Assembly (NCBI GenBank): GCA_030706015.1
Contig: JAUZPI010000089.1
Location: 1-15,463 of the forward strand
DNA length: 15,463 bases
DNA from: Bacillota bacterium
GTDB taxonomy: Bacteria; Bacillota; Clostridia; Clostridiales; Clostridiaceae
Reading direction: 5' to 3'
The notes under the pieces were generated by a model. That model searched no databases and was not told the origin of the DNA. It saw only the letters and a list, made by a program, of their open reading frames with translations. Positions 1 through 5,455 of this stretch are shown here, one piece after another; positions within the stretch are counted from its first letter, which is position 1; each line of letters starts with the position of its first letter. The translations under genes were made by a program, and so were the position numbers.

Positions 1-171
1 TGCTTTTGAAGAATTAATAGCTTCCTCTTCTGCTTTATATAAATATGCACCTATTTTCTCGTCAGTTTTATGTATTCTATTGAAAAATGCCTGTGTAACC
101 TCTTCCACTTTAATTTCTTTATTTTTTATCATGCTTTTTAACTCATGAGCTTTATACTTATACAATTCCAT
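1..171 (-). CDS. gatA: Aspartyl/glutamyl-tRNA amidotransferase subunit A, N-terminal part (cut by window edge)
   Basis: Only the first 57 codons are present; the gene continues past the left edge. The visible protein begins MELYKYKAHELKSMIKNKE and continues with an acidic helix containing VEEVTQAFF, the usual N-terminal helix of GatA before the amidase core. GatA is the glutaminase/amidase subunit of GatCAB, which converts Glu-tRNA(Gln) or Asp-tRNA(Asn) to the amidated form in the cytoplasm. The start at 171 is preceded by a strong AGGAGGG ribosome binding site (minus strand, about 179-185). It lies 24 bp downstream of the gatC stop, so the two form an operon in the usual C-A order. The catalytic Lys-Ser-Ser triad lies outside the window, so the call rests on the N-terminus plus the gatC neighbour. 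Confidence 0.85.
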   Translation of the reverse strand, partial: MELYKYKAHELKSMIKNKEIKVEEVTQAFFNRIHKTDEKIGAYLYKAEEEAINSSKA

Positions 172-195
172 AAAAATCCCTCCTGTTTTGAAACA

Positions 196-483
196 TTATT
201 CAATTATTTTGGGAACAACTATATATTGTTCTAATATATCTGGTGCATTTTCTAAAACTGAATTGGGCTTCATAGAGGGTTCTATCTTATCTTCCCTAAA
301 CTTGTTCTCAAGATAATATGGATTTACTATGATTTCCACAGCATCTGTATCTAATCTATTTAGTTTTTCCATATATCCAAGCACACTATTTAAATCCTGA
401 ATTAAGTTTTCTTTTTCCTCTTCAGAAAAACTTAATCTTGCTAGTTCCGCAGCGTATTCAACATCCTTTTTTGAAACTGACAT
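196..483 (-). CDS. gatC: Aspartyl/glutamyl-tRNA amidotransferase subunit C
   Basis: The 95-residue protein begins MSVSKKDVEYAAELARLSF, contains the motif NKFRED in its middle and ends in VPKIIE. This is the size and pattern of GatC, the small subunit that stabilises the GatA-GatB interface of the tRNA-dependent amidotransferase. I chose the ATG at 481-483 because AAGGGG sits 9 nt upstream; a longer reading from a TTG at 504 would place that ribosome binding site inside the gene. The segment before FRED reads VEIIVNPYYLEN, different from the more usual histidine-containing GatC sequence, so this may be the divergent copy in a genome with two gatCAB sets (inference). The gene is first in the operon, followed by gatA, and its promoter is bracketed by two operator-like boxes next to a divergent TetR gene. 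Confidence 0.9.
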   Translation of the reverse strand: MSVSKKDVEYAAELARLSFSEEEKENLIQDLNSVLGYMEKLNRLDTDAVEIIVNPYYLENKFREDKIEPSMKPNSVLENAPDILEQYIVVPKIIE

Positions 484-510
484 TATATTCATCCCCTTAA
501 TCAAAATTCA

Positions 511-537
511 AAATATGATATTTATATCACATTTATT
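511..537. promoter_or_regulatory. Operator-like palindromic box 1 at the gatC transcription start
   Basis: A 24-bp near-palindrome (511-534) has core arms TGATAT and ATATCA around a 2-bp centre; all but one of the outer base pairs also match. The 27-bp box is repeated at 573-599 with 25/27 identity. It covers the expected gatC transcription start, a position typical for repression. The probable binder is the divergent TetR protein (inference from adjacency). Confidence 0.6.
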
Positions 538-540
538 TAC

Positions 541-569
541 ATATTAACCCAAGCTTTTAGAAGTGTCAA
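541..569 (-). promoter_or_regulatory. gatCA promoter
   Basis: On the minus strand TTGACA (564-569) and TAATAT (541-546) are separated by 17 bp, a near-consensus housekeeping promoter pointing at gatC. Transcription would start near 534, inside the first palindromic box (511-537). Confidence 0.75.
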
Positions 570-572
570 GGT

Positions 573-599
573 AAATATGATACCTATATCACATTTATT
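573..599. promoter_or_regulatory. Operator-like palindromic box 2 between the gatC and tetR -35 elements
   Basis: This second copy of the 27-bp box differs from box 1 only at the two bases 583-584. It lies between the gatC -35 (564-569) and the tetR -35 (602-607), touching neither hexamer. Box centres are 62 bp apart, close to six helical turns, so two bound dimers would face the same side of the DNA. Confidence 0.6.
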
Positions 600-601
600 A
601 G

Positions 602-630
602 TTGACTAAATAAAAAGCACTATTTATAAT
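602..630 (+). promoter_or_regulatory. tetR promoter
   Basis: TTGACT (602-607) and a perfect TATAAT (625-630) are separated by 17 bp, reading towards the TetR gene at 668. Box 2 ends 2 bp upstream of the -35, so autoregulation is plausible. Confidence 0.8.
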
Positions 631-667
631 AAACTTGAATAATACATAAACAGAGGAAAGATATAAT

Positions 668-1285
668 ATGGTTAATAAAGAAATAAGAGAACCAAGACAG
701 ACACGTTCAATAGAAAAGAAAAAGAAAATAGTAGAAGCAGGCTTTAAACTTTTCTGCGAGAAAGGTTATCACTACACAAATACTAATGAAATAGCAAAAG
801 AAGCCGGCGTTTCCACCGGCATTGTGTATCATTATTTTAAAGATAAGAAATCGATTTTTTTAGCAGTAATGGATGAAGTAATCCCTAGGTTTGACGCTGA
901 AAAAATCAAAGAATTAAATTTATCAAAAGATAAAAAAGATCTAGAAGCTTTTTTTTCTGACCTTATTGATAAGAATGTGAAGCTTCATCAGGTAACTAAG
1001 GTGGCCCACGAAGAATTTCATGCTATGCGTCATTCTGATCCGGATGTGGCAGCATATATGAATAATTTTAACAACAAATTTTTAACTGAAATTGCAGAAG
1101 ACTTACCAGCCCTTGGCTTCGATATCTCGCATGCCTTCGAAAAAGTGGATATGATATACCACTTGATAGACCAATATAGTGATGCAGTGGCTATAAATAA
1201 ACGTGATGATATAAATTATGATGCAATGAAAAAACTTCTTATAGAAGCTATATTAAATTTAATATATTTATCTATTGCTGATTAA
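668..1285 (+). CDS. TetR/AcrR-family transcriptional regulator
   Basis: The 205-residue protein has the TetR architecture: a basic N-terminus, then a helix-turn-helix at about residues 34-58 that includes TNTNEIAKEAGVST and VYHYFKDK, the family's typical recognition-helix pattern. The rest is an all-helical, variable ligand-binding and dimerisation domain, so the inducer cannot be predicted. The start at 668 has GAGGAAAG 7 nt upstream. The gene has its own near-consensus promoter and is divergent from gatCA. Twin palindromic boxes in the shared 184-bp intergenic region suggest it represses both itself and the amidotransferase operon (inference). A TetR protein governing gatCAB would be unusual, because tRNA amidation is normally a housekeeping function. 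Its transcript ends at the hairpin at 1432-1479. Confidence 0.9.
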   Translation: MVNKEIREPRQTRSIEKKKKIVEAGFKLFCEKGYHYTNTNEIAKEAGVSTGIVYHYFKDKKSIFLAVMDEVIPRFDAEKIKELNLSKDKKDLEAFFSDLIDKNVKLHQVTKVAHEEFHAMRHSDPDVAAYMNNFNNKFLTEIAEDLPALGFDISHAFEKVDMIYHLIDQYSDAVAINKRDDINYDAMKKLLIEAILNLIYLSIAD

Positions 1286-1431
1286 ATGCTTCTTCTTATA
1301 AATTCATTTTGTCTTAAGATAGTAATAGTTTTATTGTTTTCCTTAGTTCCCACATAAGGGTTAGGGTCGGATTAATTAAATAACTTTGCTCATGCTTTAA
1401 AAAGGAATTTATCATAAAGGACAATGGTTCT

Positions 1432-1479
1432 AAAAATAAAATTAGCCCAAGGAAAATACCTTGAGCTAATTTTATTTTT
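1432..1479. terminator. Bidirectional terminator between tetR and membrane protein A
   Basis: A stem of about 21 bp with one mismatch (1432-1452 with 1459-1479) closes a 6-nt AAAATA loop. T-rich runs lie on both strands, so it can end the plus-strand tetR transcript and the minus-strand membrane protein transcript, whose stop is at 1506. Confidence 0.85.
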
Positions 1480-1505
1480 TGTAGTTTGTTACAAATTTAA
1501 AATCA

Positions 1506-1982
1506 CTATAATTTTTTGAATTTTGATATCGAAAGTCCAATCCGAAATCCTATAAAACTAAATACCATGCCTAATGGTGCTGTTATTAACATAAAAGCTT
1601 GCTTGGTTATATGTTCATTTATCCAAGGAAAATGTACTGGTATAAATAAAAGTCCGTATATTGGACCTTCACACCATATATATAACAAGTATAGTACTTC
1701 TTGAATTAATTGATTATATGGAAAAATCGCAATAAATAAAATGGCAACTATATTACAACCCCAATATATAGTAATAAACTTTTGATACTTTTTTTCTTGT
1801 TCTAACCCCCAATAAAAACTAAATAACAGCCATACTAATAAAAATATTAGTGAAGCAGGAAAACTTACTATATAAGTACTGTAAACTGATAATCCAAATA
1901 GATCTGACCACTGAAAACATAAATCAAGACATGTAATAACTATTGTAAAAATAGTTATAATAATTATTTGTTTTTTTTCCAA
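1506..1982 (-). CDS. Small integral membrane protein A, function unknown (paralogue of 2741-3298)
   Basis: I do not recognise the family. The 158-residue protein begins MEKKQIIIITIFTIVIT and has four or five hydrophobic segments (about residues 6-24, 38-60, 70-90, 98-115 and 132-152). I chose a TTG start at 1980-1982 because GGAGGAG lies exactly 7 nt upstream; a longer reading to 2051 has no ribosome binding site and adds a segment absent from the paralogue. Features shared with the protein at 2741-3298 are TIFTIVIT near the start, QWSD/QWSE, LLFSFYWG, QE-KYQKF followed by an IYW motif, and a GP-YG motif before the last membrane segment. It faces away from that paralogue across a 758-bp gap holding a foldable block. 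A transporter, sensor or immunity role cannot be told apart from sequence. Confidence 0.7.
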   Translation of the reverse strand: MEKKQIIIITIFTIVITCLDLCFQWSDLFGLSVYSTYIVSFPASLIFLLVWLLFSFYWGLEQEKKYQKFITIYWGCNIVAILFIAIFPYNQLIQEVLYLLYIWCEGPIYGLLFIPVHFPWINEHITKQAFMLITAPLGMVFSFIGFRIGLSISKFKKL

Positions 1983-2104
1983 ATAAAATCTCCTCCAAAT
2001 CTTATAAAATGATAAAATTAACAGTTTTTCCGCAACATACTTGAACATCATTGCAAATCATTAGCACGTCGTATTCGTCACACAGTTTTCTTAATTTAAT
2101 AATC

Positions 2105-2340
2105 TATACTATAGGGGCTATATCATCCATCCTTCGGCTTGGACAGTTTTAAATAATATTACGGCGGATTTCTCAAGGCCGGAGTGTGTACCATTAAGTA
2201 TGTCCTAAAGATACTGTATGGTATCAAATGAGTAAATAAATCCTTCTATTTTTACTACCTCAATGTGTTAGATTCAGCAACTAATCAAGAACACCAGGTT
2301 GAAATAACTTCTTACCTTAACATACATTGTTAATTATTTG
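2105..2340 (+). ncRNA. Candidate structured non-coding RNA (class not identified)
   Basis: Several mutually compatible helices can be drawn. P1 pairs 2132-2141 with 2174-2184 (10 bp, one bulged G). P2 pairs 2189-2194 with 2218-2223 and continues, after a 2x2 internal loop, as 2197-2201 with 2211-2215. P3 pairs 2231-2236 with 2251-2256. P4 pairs 2265-2269 with 2290-2294 and 2271-2274 with 2283-2286. The P2 loop contains GUCC, complementary to GGAC at 2141-2144, so a pseudoknot is possible. Strand choice: P1 includes a U-G pair (2134/2182) and P2 can extend by a G-U pair (2188/2224); both become C-A mismatches on the opposite strand. A TATACT at 2105-2110 may be the -10, but no good -35 is visible. 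The block ends at a palindrome (2317-2333). Length and clostridial setting would fit raiA-like RNAs, but I cannot confirm that. Confidence 0.4.
2317..2333. repeat. Palindrome TTAACA-5-TGTTAA
   Basis: Perfect 6-bp arms (2317-2322 and 2328-2333) surround TACAT. On the plus strand the palindrome is followed by a T-rich run and could be a weak terminator for the candidate RNA. On the minus strand it lies just downstream of the TATAAT at 2344-2349 and could be an operator. The sequence does not decide between these. Confidence 0.4.
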
Positions 2341-2343
2341 TAT

Positions 2344-2349
2344 ATTATA
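2344..2349 (-). promoter_or_regulatory. Possible -10 element for membrane protein A
   Basis: A perfect TATAAT lies on the minus strand with no convincing -35 at 16-18 bp. If used, it gives a leader of about 355 nt in front of the TTG start at 1982, antisense to the candidate RNA. Confidence 0.3.
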
Positions 2350-2740
2350 GCACATTTTTCCACTCTTAACCACATCTTTTAGTAACTAACCTTATACTCA
2401 TAATTAACCAATGTCCAAAACTTTTATACATAATCTTGACTATTTATTCATATACACTTATTCAGTTCTTTATCAAAATCTATAATCTTATATTTGTAGA
2501 AAACTAATCTATGTTTATATTTTACATCAATTGTAATTAACTCAATTTAATCATAATATTAGCTTATCCTTAGCTAAGGGACACAAAAATATTTCAATGT
2601 TGACTACAAGATAAGTGATTATAGTTCAAATGTTAAAATAAAAAAAGCATATAGCCTAGATAATTGTATAATTAAAGAAAATAACAGTTAATAATCTCTT
2701 AAAGATTAGCACGACCTTATCAATGATGGGGGGTTTTATA

Positions 2741-3298
2741 TTGAAAAAAATGAACATAGCAATAATAACTCTTTTTACAATTGTTATTACATTTCTTAGT
2801 TTACTTTCCCAGTGGTCAGAGTTTTATAACGGCTACAGTTATTATAATTTCAATCTTTTCGTTTCAATAGTATTTTTAATGGCATGGCTGTTATTTAGCT
2901 TCTATTGGGGAATCATTCAAGAGGAAAAATATCAAAAATTTATGGTTATATATTGGAGTGTTGGTATCGCTTCTTCTATAGCTATCTGGATTCTCTCTAA
3001 AACCAAATTAACCAGCATATTCCTAAGTCCATTTTATACATGGGCTGGTGGGCTATATTATCAAGTAAAACAAATAGCTTCTTATTATGGCCTATTTGAT
3101 TCTACCATACTAGCATTTTATACTTGGTTCGGCGGTCCATTGTATGGATTTAGATCTATCTTTTTTTCATTAAATGGAATAAGTATAGATAGACCGACTT
3201 TAATGCTTATAACATCACCTTTATATATAATATTTTGCTTCATCGGATACAAGCTTGGAGGTTTAGTATCTAGAGTAAAAAAATCACAGTATTCTTAG
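2741..3298 (+). CDS. Small integral membrane protein B, function unknown, with internal 28-residue repeat
   Basis: The 185-residue protein is a paralogue of the one at 1506-1982. I chose the TTG start at 2741 because a run of G residues (2728-2733) lies 7 nt upstream and because the paralogue also starts with TTG at the equivalent position; an ATG at 2723 would put that run inside the gene. It shares TLFTIVIT, QWSE, LLFSFYWG, QEEKYQKF and a final hydrophobic segment following LMLITSPL. It differs by an extra loop: FYTWAGGLYY is echoed 28 residues later by FYTWFGGPLYG, whereas protein A has only one such element (LYIWCEGPIYG). At least four membrane segments are apparent. No catalytic motif is visible and the family is not recognised. 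The gene is followed by the hairpin at 3312-3356. Confidence 0.7.
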   Translation: MKKMNIAIITLFTIVITFLSLLSQWSEFYNGYSYYNFNLFVSIVFLMAWLLFSFYWGIIQEEKYQKFMVIYWSVGIASSIAIWILSKTKLTSIFLSPFYTWAGGLYYQVKQIASYYGLFDSTILAFYTWFGGPLYGFRSIFFSLNGISIDRPTLMLITSPLYIIFCFIGYKLGGLVSRVKKSQYS

Positions 3299-3311
3299 TT
3301 TTCAAAGTAAA

Positions 3312-3356
3312 GGGATGTCTCAAAATAGCTATTTAAATACTATCTTGAGACACCCC
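3312..3356. terminator. Terminator hairpin between membrane protein B and the thioesterase gene
   Basis: A 12-bp stem with one mismatch (3312-3323 with 3345-3356, arms around TGTCTCAA/TTGAGACA) encloses a 21-nt loop that can pair a little further. The T-rich tract is better on the minus strand (after the GGG arm), so it fits the end of the thioesterase operon best. It also lies where the plus-strand gene must end. Confidence 0.7.
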
Positions 3357-3388
3357 GAGAACCTTTATATTTTACAATCTCTTCATTT

Positions 3389-4108
3389 TTAGTCGCAACT
3401 ATTGGTTTGTAACAATTCCTTGTTTATAACATGTACAACTTCCTCAGCAAATTCATTTACAAAAAAATGTCCTCCATTAAACTCTATTACATTGAAATTT
3501 TTTTCTGCATGTACCTTCCAGGGCATTATTTTAGAATAGCTTGCACCTTCATCATTGCTTCCATAAAAAGTTGTCATATTGGTTTGAATTTTTTCATTTT
3601 TTTCTTTAAATTCGTAATCTTCAACTATACGAAAATCTGATCTAAGGATTGGAATAAATAAATCCATCAGTTCTTTGTTTTGAAAAACTTCTTTTGTATT
3701 CCCGCCATATTTATATACTACCTTAATAAATTCCTCATCTGGAAGTTTATATCGTTTGATTTTATCGTTCTCAATCTGTGGAGCCTTTCTACCTGAGAAA
3801 AATATGTGCTTTGGTTTTTTCAATCCCTTTTTTATAAGACTATAATATACTTCGTATGCCAATAAAGCTCCCATGCTATGGCCAAAAATGGCGTATTCAC
3901 ATTCTTCAACTTCACTTAAAATGACATCTGATATATCTTCAACTGCTTCTTCAAGCGTTTGATAAAAATCCGAATTAAATCTCCTGCCTCTGCCTGCAAG
4001 TTCAATTGGACATAATTCAATACTGCCACTAAGAAGACTTTTCCATGGCAAATAAACATTACCTGATCCTCCCGCATATGGGATACAAAACAATTTAATT
4101 TTATTCAT
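3389..4108 (-). CDS. Type II (editing) thioesterase of non-ribosomal peptide/polyketide systems
   Basis: The 239-residue alpha/beta hydrolase belongs to the GrsT/SrfAD-type thioesterases. It begins MNKIKLFCIPYAGG, the usual N-terminal strand and oxyanion turn. It contains the nucleophile elbow GHSMG (Ser78), a candidate catalytic Asp186 in GSNDEG and His214 in NGGHFF, in the expected order. PIELAGRGRR near residues 34-43 is also typical. Such enzymes free stalled or wrongly primed acyl groups from the carrier domains of synthases. I chose the ATG at 4106-4108 because GGAGAG lies just upstream; the in-frame TTG at 4123 overlaps that site. The gene follows the phosphopantetheinyl transferase gene by 41 bp, so the two are probably co-transcribed. 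No synthase gene lies in the window. Confidence 0.9.
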   Translation of the reverse strand: MNKIKLFCIPYAGGSGNVYLPWKSLLSGSIELCPIELAGRGRRFNSDFYQTLEEAVEDISDVILSEVEECEYAIFGHSMGALLAYEVYYSLIKKGLKKPKHIFFSGRKAPQIENDKIKRYKLPDEEFIKVVYKYGGNTKEVFQNKELMDLFIPILRSDFRIVEDYEFKEKNEKIQTNMTTFYGSNDEGASYSKIMPWKVHAEKNFNVIEFNGGHFFVNEFAEEVVHVINKELLQTNSCD

Positions 4109-4149
4109 ATGCTCACTCTCCAATATGTATATATGTATATAATTCTAAA

Positions 4150-4839
4150 TTAAAGCGACTGATAAACTTGGTTCCATATCTCCTCTATTGTGACATAAGA
4201 TATCTTTGCTAATTCTTTAGAGTCAGAACATATAGCAACCATATAATTATCATCAATCATAGTCCTTTGAAAATTAGGGTGTTCCAAATTTTCGCTTAAA
4301 ATATTTACTCTACTATCTTCTATTTTAATGCTAAAAGAATCTAAGGGAATATAAAGTCCCTTTCCCTTATATTTTATATAGCTTTCTTTTAAAGTCCATA
4401 AATCAAAAAAGTATTTATTTCTCTCTGCAGCTGGCTTTTTCAACAAATCAGCATACTCTTCTTGGCTGTAGAACCTTTTTGCTATATCCAAATCGGCATC
4501 CTTTATGTGCTCGATATCTACACCTATTTCACCATTACTAAGTCCGCAAACAATCCACTGCGCTGAATGGGAAACATTAAAAAAAACATTTTCTACTCCA
4601 TCCAAATATGGCTTGCCGTAGTCATTTGTCTTAAACTTAATATGGCTGTTTTTTAGCTTCAAATTTTTACACATCCAATATCGTACTAGTAAATCTGCAA
4701 ATAATGATCTCTTGGCATCTTCTAAAAATCTAAATCTTTTTATTCGCTGCTTTTTTTCGTATGATACAAGATTTAATAAATCTTCGTATACTTTATCACT
4801 TATTGGTACATCTATGCTGATTGCAATCAATTCTATCAT
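4150..4839 (-). CDS. Sfp-type 4'-phosphopantetheinyl transferase
   Basis: The 229-residue enzyme transfers the phosphopantetheine arm of CoA to a conserved serine on carrier proteins, turning apo- into holo-synthases. Sfp-family hallmarks are visible: FNVSHS (87-92), the Mg-binding GVDIE (106-110, Asp108 and Glu110), and WTLKESYIKYKGKGL (148-162) with Lys151, Glu152 and Lys156. Length matches Sfp rather than the shorter AcpS, pointing to secondary metabolism. The start at 4837-4839 has AAAGGA 7 nt upstream and matches the family N-terminus; an in-frame extension to 4962 would add 41 residues unlike Sfp. It is first in a two-gene operon with the type II thioesterase and has an unusually long upstream region with twin palindromes at 5069-5100. 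Confidence 0.92.
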   Translation of the reverse strand: MIELIAISIDVPISDKVYEDLLNLVSYEKKQRIKRFRFLEDAKRSLFADLLVRYWMCKNLKLKNSHIKFKTNDYGKPYLDGVENVFFNVSHSAQWIVCGLSNGEIGVDIEHIKDADLDIAKRFYSQEEYADLLKKPAAERNKYFFDLWTLKESYIKYKGKGLYIPLDSFSIKIEDSRVNILSENLEHPNFQRTMIDDNYMVAICSDSKELAKISYVTIEEIWNQVYQSL

Positions 4840-5281
4840 TTTAAATTCCTTTCTAATCGGTACGCTTTTAGATGCATACAGCATAAAAATAGGCATATAA
4901 AATACATGAAGCTGCTGCATAAGCAAAAAGCGAGATTGTATGTATTTGTGGAGAGATACCAATGTTTATGGTCTGGATATCCTCATAACTGTCCACGTCA
5001 ATTAACTCAAGCTTTAGTTATGTGGAAAATAAAGTATCAGCAAAACTTCCTCCTTTTATAATTACATTTTTACTGTAAATAATTAATTTTTTACAGTAAA
5101 GATAGCTAATCCCAGTAACCCTATAGATAACTCCCTACATTTATGAAATTGGAGTATATTCCCACCATGATGTATAGCCGTATATCATTGTTACACCAAC
5201 ATCCATAAATCGGAATAACTGCAGTATATTAAGACTTCTATTGTTTTGTTATCTATGTAAATTGTAACATTCTTACGAAGG
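4840..5281. other. Gene-free leader/upstream region of the transferase-thioesterase operon
   Basis: No confident gene is present. On the minus strand the region holds twin palindromes (5069-5100), a perfect AAGGAGG at about 5049-5055 that opens only a 9-codon TTG frame (5014-5043), and a 42-codon GTG frame (4868-4996) with a hydrophobic C-terminal half. Inverted segments at 4984-4990 and 5016-5022 (CATAACT/AGTTATG) could form a leader hairpin. I found no well-spaced consensus promoter. Confidence 0.5.
5069..5100. promoter_or_regulatory. Twin operator-like palindromes upstream of the transferase gene
   Basis: Two 11-bp palindromes, TTTACTGTAAA (5069-5079) and TTTACAGTAAA (5090-5100), have centres 21 bp apart, two helical turns. 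Together they form a larger inverted repeat with perfect 10-bp arms. The arrangement is typical of a repressor or activator site for cooperative dimers. The cognate regulator is not identifiable here. Confidence 0.5.
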
Positions 5282-5331
5282 TATTGGTACAAAAAAGTTC
5301 TGTAATAGGCTGACTACAGAACTTTTCTTTT
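5282..5331. repeat. Left copy of 50-bp direct repeat flanking the Uma2 gene
   Basis: The copy matches 6112-6161 at 45 of 50 positions in the same orientation, with starts 830 bp apart. The core is the terminator hairpin listed at 5293-5326. At this position, between divergent genes, no nearby transcript needs to end, so it is more easily explained as a duplicated end of a cassette. Confidence 0.8.
5293..5326. terminator. Terminator-like hairpin upstream of Uma2 gene
   Basis: A perfect 12-bp stem, AAAAGTTCTGTA (5293-5304) with TACAGAACTTTT (5315-5326), encloses a 10-nt loop. A-rich and T-rich flanks make it a bidirectional intrinsic terminator. It could insulate the two divergent operons from read-through. 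Confidence 0.7.
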
Positions 5332-5367
5332 CAAACACAAATGTGTGTATTTTTATTTTTTTTGATT

Positions 5368-5373
5368 TATAAT
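5368..5373 (+). promoter_or_regulatory. Possible -10 of the Uma2 gene
   Basis: A TATAAT lies about 80 bp before the start codon, without a good -35. The alternative TTGATT (5362-5367) with TAAAAT (5387-5392) has a long 19-bp spacer. Confidence 0.3.
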
Positions 5374-5455
5374 AACTATAAGTAGGTAAAATTTACTTGA
5401 TGAATTTTATAAAACTTTAAAAAATAAAATCCCACTATACTGGAGGTCTGTTTCT

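Larger units (their letters stand above)
1983..2740. other. 758-bp intergenic region between the two divergent membrane paralogues
   Basis: There is no convincing gene. The block 2105-2340 is richer in G and C than its surroundings and is listed separately as a candidate structured RNA. From about 2350 to 2720 the DNA is very AT-rich. It holds a hairpin at about 2561-2579 (TTAGCT/AGCTAA arms), a TTGACT at 2600-2605 without a well-spaced -10, and an isolated TATAAT at 2667-2672 that could serve the gene at 2741. Confidence 0.6.

Noticed and set aside
484..504. Longer gatC from a TTG at 504
   Set aside because: The AAGGGG ribosome binding site would lie inside the coding region; the ATG at 483 gives the normal GatC length and N-terminus.
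2060..2713. 9-bp direct repeat ATTAGCACG at 2060-2068 and 2705-2713 as ends of an inserted element
   Set aside because: Too short to be significant in 15 kb, and there are no terminal inverted repeats, transposase or integrase between the copies.
3312..3356. The GTCTC hairpin as the end of an insertion sequence or MITE
   Set aside because: Only one copy in the window, no target duplication and no transposase; a terminator explains it.
4840..4962. 41-residue N-terminal extension of the phosphopantetheinyl transferase
   Set aside because: Not Sfp-like and without a ribosome binding site at its TTG or internal ATGs, while AAAGGA precedes the ATG at 4839.
5161..5250. Minus-strand peptide frame MDVGVTMIYGYTSWWEYTPI as a signalling peptide gene
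   Set aside because: About 21 codons, no ribosome binding site before the ATG, no export or processing pattern; likely chance.
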